Of a stretch of DNA of 10,713 nt, positions 7,124-10,713 are shown piece after piece. Under the pieces are notes generated by a model. The model ran no database searches and was not told where the DNA came from. It saw nothing but the letters and a program-made list of their open reading frames with translations. The position numbers and the translations under genes were made by a program. Every line of letters begins with the position of its first letter. Positions within the stretch are counted from its first letter, which is position 1. The stretch lies in the NCBI GenBank assembly GCA_024653875.1, contig JANLHE010000555.1, positions 1-10,713 on the forward strand, written 5' to 3'. The DNA comes from Acidobacteriota bacterium. GTDB lineage: Bacteria > Acidobacteriota > Vicinamibacteria > Vicinamibacterales > SCN-69-37.

Positions 7124-8622
7124 CGGAACTCCCCTTCTTCGTCTCGAACGTCTTCGTCCCTCGCCGCGCCGGCGACCGGAATCACGACGGGGCCCTGGCC
7201 GGACACGTGGATGCCGTTCCGGCCAGCTTCCTTCACCAGGTACATCGCCGCATCCGCGGCCTGCAGCACGCCGTCCGCCGAATCGGCGACCGCGGGCAGC
7301 GTGGCCACGCCGATCGACGCCGTCAGCCGGCTGCCTGTCCCCCGATCCGCGAGGAACACGTACTTCGCGATGCGCTCGCGCAACCGGTTGGCGACCGCGC
7401 GCGCGCCGTCATCCCCCGTCTCGGGCAGCACGATGGCGAACTCGTCGCCGCCAAACCGCGCCACCACGTCGGTTTCCCGCGCCGACCCGCGAATCACCGC
7501 CGCCGCCTCGACCAGGGCGCGGCTCCCGAGCAGGTGTCCGTGCGCGTCGTTGACCTTCTTGAACCCGTCGAGGTCCACGAACAACAACGACAGCGGCCGG
7601 CCGCTGCGCATCGCGCGCTTGGCTTCCTTGCGCAGAATCTCGTGCAAGTAGCGCGAGTTATACAACTGCGTCAGGTCGTCCGTCACCGACAACGCCTCGG
7701 CCCGCACCACGCGAAGCGCGTTGGCCAGGGCAAACGCCGCCGGCTCGACCAGCCGGGTCAACGCCGCCTTGACCACCGGGGACCACTTGGGCACCCGGCG
7801 CGCACGCCCGTGATCAAACCCTACCAGTACGCCGACGATTGCGCCGTTGGCCATGAGCGGAAATCCGAGGGCGGCCGTCTCCACCGCCTCCCCGATCCGC
7901 CGGTCCGCGGCCAGCCGGTCCGTCGCATACGGCTGCAGGCTCTGGACCACCACATCGGCAATCGCCTCGGCCGGGGCCTTGAGCGCCCCATCGACCTCGC
8001 GCCCGGCCAGCCAGTGCACCTGCCCGTCGGGCTCCACCGCGACGATCGACCACGTCGCCATGGGCAGCCAGGCCATGACGCGGGCGACCAGGGCCGACGA
8101 CACCGCCAGCGGCTCGGTGGACTCGTTGACCGCGCGCAACATGTCGCTGAGCACCTCCGCCTTGGCCGACAGGCGCCCCAGCCGGGTGCCCGCGCGGTCC
8201 AGCCGGTCGGCCAGGTCGAGCGCGCCCGGCAGCCCCAGCGCCCGTTCCACTTCGGGCCACCGGAGGGGGGCGACCAGATGGTGCCGGAACCCGAGCGATC
8301 GCGACAAATCGGCCAGATGCCGGTCCGCGGAGGCCGAATAGGAGGCGGCCGGCGCCCGGTCCAGCAGCGACGACACCCTCCGGCGATCCAGGCCTGTATC
8401 GGCGGCAATCTCCCACAAAATTCCCGTGGTCCCGCGCGGCGGCATGGCGGCCTTCGTCTGTTTCGTCACTGAAAGCGAGACTCGGCGCGCGCGCCGCAGC
8501 GGCGCGACGTGCCGCTCGACGCTCTCGCCCTTGGCGCTGCGATGAAACACTGCGAGCGTCACGGCGGTGCCTGTCTGGATTGTCCGGCGTGTGGAAGACG
8601 CCCGCTGTCGTCGTCCCGGCAT
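7120..8622 (-). CDS. GAF-GGDEF diguanylate cyclase
   Basis: A predicted cytoplasmic enzyme that makes cyclic di-GMP from two GTP. With the start at 8622 it has 500 residues. Residues 1-160 match nothing I recognise; a GAF-like sensor domain follows (about 160-305); then comes a complete GGDEF domain (about 310-475) with DDLTQLYN (315-322), FVDLDGFKKVND (348-359; metal ligand D350) and GGDEF (391-395). RETD (382-385), exactly five residues before GGDEF, is an intact RxxD product-inhibition site. The tail is acidic. No membrane segment or cysteine is seen. It is the first gene of the operon, and its TGA overlaps the mreB start. The start is uncertain: 8622 fits the promoter at 8672-8680 and has GGGGA 10 bases upstream; ATG at 8445 (GAAGG 5 bases upstream) is possible. 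GC at third codon positions from about 8570 down looks coding, which favours the longer form. The GAF ligand is unknown. Confidence 0.9.
   Translation of the reverse strand: MPGRRQRASSTRRTIQTGTAVTLAVFHRSAKGESVERHVAPLRRARRVSLSVTKQTKAAMPPRGTTGILWEIAADTGLDRRRVSSLLDRAPAASYSASADRHLADLSRSLGFRHHLVAPLRWPEVERALGLPGALDLADRLDRAGTRLGRLSAKAEVLSDMLRAVNESTEPLAVSSALVARVMAWLPMATWSIVAVEPDGQVHWLAGREVDGALKAPAEAIADVVVQSLQPYATDRLAADRRIGEAVETAALGFPLMANGAIVGVLVGFDHGRARRVPKWSPVVKAALTRLVEPAAFALANALRVVRAEALSVTDDLTQLYNSRYLHEILRKEAKRAMRSGRPLSLLFVDLDGFKKVNDAHGHLLGSRALVEAAAVIRGSARETDVVARFGGDEFAIVLPETGDDGARAVANRLRERIAKYVFLADRGTGSRLTASIGVATLPAVADSADGVLQAADAAMYLVKEAGRNGIHVSGQGPVVIPVAGAARDEDVRDEEGEFR
7129..7136 (-). promoter_or_regulatory. 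Strong ribosome-binding site for the TTG start of mreB
   Basis: AAGGGGAG reads on the minus strand 5 bases upstream of the TTG start, inside the last codons of the cyclase gene. It is the best Shine-Dalgarno sequence in the operon and decides in favour of the TTG start. It may offset the weak start codon, allowing high MreB output even though the gene is coupled to an upstream regulatory enzyme. Confidence 0.8.
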
Positions 8623-8626
8623 CGTG

Positions 8627-8639
8627 TCGGGGTCCCCGA
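8627..8639 (-). promoter_or_regulatory. Palindromic hairpin at the cyclase ribosome-binding site
   Basis: TCGGGG and CCCCGA flank a single base, giving a near-perfect 13-base palindrome just upstream of the 8622 start. Folded with a 3-base loop it would give a 5-bp stem whose 5' arm contains the GGGG of the putative ribosome-binding sequence. A second small hairpin (GGCCA, 3-base loop, TGGCC at 8645-8657) sits before it in the same leader. Together they could limit translation of the cyclase. This is read from sequence only; if the true start is 8445 they would lie well inside a longer leader. Confidence 0.4.
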
Positions 8640-8665
8640 AAATTGGCCAAAATGGCCCGCCAAAC

Positions 8666-8693
8666 CAGGGGACTATACCACGCCAAGCCCCTG
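8666..8693. repeat. Inverted repeat straddling the cyclase/mre promoter -10
   Basis: CAGGGG (8666-8671) and CCCCTG (8688-8693) are exact inverted repeats separated by 16 bases. The interval contains the extended -10 element of the minus-strand promoter, and one arm sits at the expected transcription start. This placement suits an operator for a dimeric repressor. Six-base arms can arise by chance in GC-rich DNA, so this is only a candidate. Confidence 0.35.
8672..8680 (-). promoter_or_regulatory. Extended -10 promoter for the cyclase-mre-rod operon
   Basis: On the minus strand TGG-TATAGT forms a good extended -10 element. No convincing -35 hexamer stands 16-18 bases upstream, though the stretch there includes an A-rich run. 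Transcription would start near 8665, giving a leader of about 43 bases to the 8622 start. As all six downstream junctions are overlaps or gaps of at most 22 bases, this promoter could drive all seven genes down to rng. Confidence 0.5.
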
Positions 8694-8730
8694 ATTTTTC
8701 TGCAACTTCGGGCGATTGTGGCCCCCGACG

Positions 8731-8739
8731 TGGCATAAT
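8731..8739 (+). promoter_or_regulatory. Extended -10 promoter for the ppiD-like gene
   Basis: TGG-CATAAT forms an extended -10 element on the plus strand, with no clear -35 hexamer at the usual distance. Predicted transcription start is about 8746-8747, leaving a leader of about 44 bases before the ATG at 8790. It is divergent from, and about 55 bases from, the minus-strand -10, so one bound regulator could affect both. Confidence 0.45.
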
Positions 8740-8747
8740 GCGAACTT

Positions 8748-8769
8748 TGCGCGGGGGTCGCCCCGCGCA
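8748..8769 (+). promoter_or_regulatory. GC-rich hairpin at the 5' end of the ppiD leader
   Basis: A perfect 9-bp stem, arms TGCGCGGGG and CCCCGCGCA, with a GTCG tetraloop. It begins one or two bases after the predicted transcription start. No T-run follows, so it is not a simple terminator. A 5'-terminal stem of this kind is known in other mRNAs (such as ompA of E. coli) to slow decay by 5'-end-sensing ribonucleases. It could instead be a palindromic DNA-binding site. Confidence 0.55.
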
Positions 8770-8770
8770 C

Positions 8771-8782
8771 GCTTGGAGAAGC
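8771..8782 (+). promoter_or_regulatory. Ribosome-binding site of the ppiD-like gene within a small hairpin
   Basis: GCTT and AAGC form a 4-bp stem whose four-base loop is GGAG, the core of the ribosome-binding sequence, 9 bases or more before the ATG at 8790. An alternative fold pairs GGAG (8775-8778) with CTCC (8782-8785) and would hide the site. Both folds are weak on their own, and the alternatives exclude each other. Confidence 0.4.
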
Positions 8783-8789
8783 TCCGACC

Positions 8790-10712
8790 ATGACGATGCT
8801 CGACCGGTTTCGCAGACACAGATCCTGGCTGAAGTGGAGCCTGGGGCTGGTCGTCGTGACCTTCATTTTCCTCTACGTCCCCAGCTTCCTGGACCCGGCA
8901 GCCGGCACCGGCACGAACCCGAACGACGCGATTGCCACCATCGAGGGGCGGCGCGTCACGGTGGGCACGTTCCAGACGCTCTATCAGCAGCAGCTGATGT
9001 CCGTGCGGCAGGCATACGGCGGCCAGATCACCGAGGACATGATTCGTCAGCTGCAGATTCCACAACGCGTCGTGCAGCAGATGGTGGACGAGGAGTCCAT
9101 GGTCGTGGAAGCCACCCGGCTGGGCATGACGGTCAGCAACGCGGAACTGCGCGAGCGGATCCTGCGCATGCCGGGATTCCAGGAGAACGGCCAGTTCATC
9201 GGCGACGCGCGGTATCGCCAGGTGTTGAGCCTGCAGCGGCCGCCGATCCGCGCGGCGGACTTTGAGGAGCAGCTGCGCAAGGGCCTCCTCGCGGAGAAGC
9301 TGCAGGCCGCCATCACCGCGTGGGTGCTGATTTCGGACGCGGACGCCGAGGCGGAATACCTCAAGCAGAACGAAAAGGTGAAGCTGGAGATGGCCGTCTT
9401 CACGGCGGACCAGTTCAGCGCCGGCATCACGCCGACCGACGCGGAGATCTCCGCGCGGTTCACCGCCAACCAGGACACGTACCGATCGCCGGAGAAGCGC
9501 CGCGTGCGGTACCTTTCCATCGACGCCGAAGCGCTGCGCGCGACACGCACGGTGACGCCGGCCGAGGTGGACGCGCGGTACCGCGAGAGCATCGCGATGT
9601 TCACGACGCCCGAACAGGTGCGCGCCAGCCACATCCTCTTCAAGACGGGCGAAGGCAAGGATGAGGCCGCGCAGCGGAAGGCCGCCGAGGACGTGCTGGC
9701 CAAGGTCAAGGCCGGCGGCGACTTCGCCGCGCTGGCCAAGCAGTACTCGGAGGACACGTCGGCCGCGCAGGGCGGCGACCTGAATTTCTTCGCGCGCGAG
9801 GCGATGGTGAAGGAGTTCTCGGACTCGGCGTTCGCCATGCAGCCCGGCCAGGTCAGCGACATCGTCAAGTCGCAGTTCGGCTTCCACATCATCACGACCA
9901 CGGAGCGCCGCGCGGGCGGCACGCAGCCGCTGGCGGATGTGCGGGCGCAGATCGAGGACCAGCTGAAGTTTGAAAAGGCGGGCGCCGAAGCGCAGTCGAT
10001 CGCCGACCAGGCCGCCAAGGAGATCGACGACCCATCGGATCTCGATCGCGTGGCGCAGGCCCGCGGCCTGACGGTCTCGGACTCCGGCCTCTTCTCACGC
10101 GACGAGCCGCTGGCCGGGCTTGGCTTTGCGCCGCTGGTGGCGGCCGAAGCCTTCACGATGGAACAGGGCAAGGTCAGCGGGCAGCTCCGCACCAACCAGG
10201 GCATCGCGTTCATCACGCTGACGGAAATCAAGGCGCCGGCCGTGCCCGCCTTGGACGAGGTCAAGGACCGCGTGCGCGACGATGTGATTCGCTTGAAGGC
10301 CGTGGACCTGGCGAAGGCCAAGGCCGTCGCGATGGCCGCGGCCGCGCGGCGCGGGACGTTTGCGGCAGCGGCGAAGGCCGCCGGCGTGGAGGTCAAGACG
10401 ACGGATCTGGTGACGCGCGGCACGCCCTACCCCGAGGTGGGCGTGAACTCGACCGTGGATGCCTCCGTGTTTCCGCTGGCCAAGGGCGCGACGTCGGCGC
10501 CGATTCAGACGGACCACGCCGTGGTGGTGGCCCGCGTGGCGGACCGCACGGATGTGACGCCGGAGATGCTGGCGACGGGCCGCCCGCAGATGTCCACGCA
10601 GCTCCTGCAGCAACGACGGCAGGAGTTCTTCTCGGCCTACATGAGCAAGGCCAAGCAGAAAATGCGCATCACGTTCAACGACGCGGCGCTCAAGACACTA
10701 TTTGGGTCCTGA
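8790..10712 (+). CDS. ppiD: PpiD/SurA-like membrane-anchored peptidyl-prolyl isomerase chaperone
   Basis: A predicted periplasmic folding factor held in the inner membrane, which would meet proteins as they leave the Sec translocon. The 640-residue protein has a basic cytoplasmic head (RFRRHRSWLKW), one membrane anchor (about 15-33), a SurA_N/PpiD-type helical chaperone region (about 47-230), a parvulin domain (about 275-372: ASHILFKT, then GGDLNFF, then SQFGFHII) and a second, degenerate parvulin-like domain (about 425-580). The residues expected at a parvulin active site are kept: H281, D322, M339, F343 and H366. No cysteine is seen. Length and order match PpiD (about 620 residues in E. coli), so that name is used, though SurA-type annotation is common. 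The ATG at 8790 follows GGAGAA by 9 bases; ATG at 8796 is an alternative. It is monocistronic as far as the window shows and divergent from the rod operon. Confidence 0.9.
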   Translation: MTMLDRFRRHRSWLKWSLGLVVVTFIFLYVPSFLDPAAGTGTNPNDAIATIEGRRVTVGTFQTLYQQQLMSVRQAYGGQITEDMIRQLQIPQRVVQQMVDEESMVVEATRLGMTVSNAELRERILRMPGFQENGQFIGDARYRQVLSLQRPPIRAADFEEQLRKGLLAEKLQAAITAWVLISDADAEAEYLKQNEKVKLEMAVFTADQFSAGITPTDAEISARFTANQDTYRSPEKRRVRYLSIDAEALRATRTVTPAEVDARYRESIAMFTTPEQVRASHILFKTGEGKDEAAQRKAAEDVLAKVKAGGDFAALAKQYSEDTSAAQGGDLNFFAREAMVKEFSDSAFAMQPGQVSDIVKSQFGFHIITTTERRAGGTQPLADVRAQIEDQLKFEKAGAEAQSIADQAAKEIDDPSDLDRVAQARGLTVSDSGLFSRDEPLAGLGFAPLVAAEAFTMEQGKVSGQLRTNQGIAFITLTEIKAPAVPALDEVKDRVRDDVIRLKAVDLAKAKAVAMAAAARRGTFAAAAKAAGVEVKTTDLVTRGTPYPEVGVNSTVDASVFPLAKGATSAPIQTDHAVVVARVADRTDVTPEMLATGRPQMSTQLLQQRRQEFFSAYMSKAKQKMRITFNDAALKTLFGS

Positions 10713-10713
10713 G

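Noticed and set aside
5927..8472. Plus-strand open frames of 391 and 476 codons opposite mreC/mreB and the cyclase.
   Set aside because: Both are in antisense frames to well-supported genes, with the biased composition expected from third-position GC.
8509..8694. A 61-codon plus-strand frame with clustered cysteines (HCERHGGACLDCPACGRR), faintly like a small zinc-binding protein.
   Set aside because: It lies opposite the cyclase N-terminal region, has no good ribosome-binding site that I can see, and the rest of the peptide looks random. It would regain interest if the cyclase really starts at 8445.
8623..8736. Upstream extension of the cyclase frame to 8736.
   Set aside because: It would run through the promoter region and past the predicted transcription start, and the translated stretch looks like non-coding DNA.
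8748..8769. The GC-rich stem-loop as a rho-independent terminator.
   Set aside because: No T-run follows on either strand, and it sits between a promoter and the start codon of the gene it precedes.
8673..10423. Minus-strand open frames of 404 and 458 codons opposite ppiD.
   Set aside because: Shadow frames: Arg/His/Ser-rich, no domain, and the plus strand has a complete chaperone gene with a good ribosome-binding site.

Overview
The window is GC-rich and densely coding. It holds the cell-elongation (rod) gene cluster of a bacterium, with no sign of mobile DNA, CRISPR arrays or RNA genes. The gene order and the style of the proteins (a GAF-GGDEF protein ahead of mreB, then mreC, mreD, mrdA, rodA and an RNase G with an acidic insert in its S1 domain) suggest an Acidobacteriota genome, perhaps of the Vicinamibacteria type. 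That placement is inferred from general resemblance, not from a search.

Layout. Seven genes lie on the minus strand, read from about 8665 down to 1: a GAF-GGDEF diguanylate cyclase, mreB, mreC, mreD, mrdA (PBP2), rodA and an rng-type ribonuclease. They form one tight operon. Three junctions are 4-base stop/start overlaps (TTGA at cyclase/mreB, ATGA at mreC/mreD and at mrdA/rodA), two are 4-base gaps (mreB/mreC and mreD/mrdA), and the last gap, rodA/rng, is 22 bases. One gene lies on the plus strand from 8790 to 10712. It encodes a membrane-anchored PpiD/SurA-like parvulin chaperone and is transcribed divergently.

The 167 bases between the chosen cyclase start (8622) and ppiD (8790) carry the regulatory signals. 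There is an extended -10 element in each direction (TGG-TATAGT on minus, TGG-CATAAT on plus). A 6-base inverted repeat straddles the minus-strand -10. Each short leader has two small hairpins that involve the ribosome-binding site. The ppiD transcript is predicted to begin within one or two bases of a perfect 9-bp GC-rich stem.

Working together. MreB filaments, MreC and MreD organise the elongasome, RodA polymerises glycan strands and PBP2 crosslinks them. RNase G matures rRNA and turns over mRNA, and it is a known neighbour of mre genes in other bacteria. The PpiD-like protein helps fold proteins at the outer face of the inner membrane. The least conventional element is the diguanylate cyclase, with intact active and inhibitory sites, whose stop codon overlaps the mreB start: c-di-GMP synthesis looks translationally tied to the rod system. 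I see no wholly new system here. The points worth a second look are this coupling, the paired leader structures and some protein-level details.
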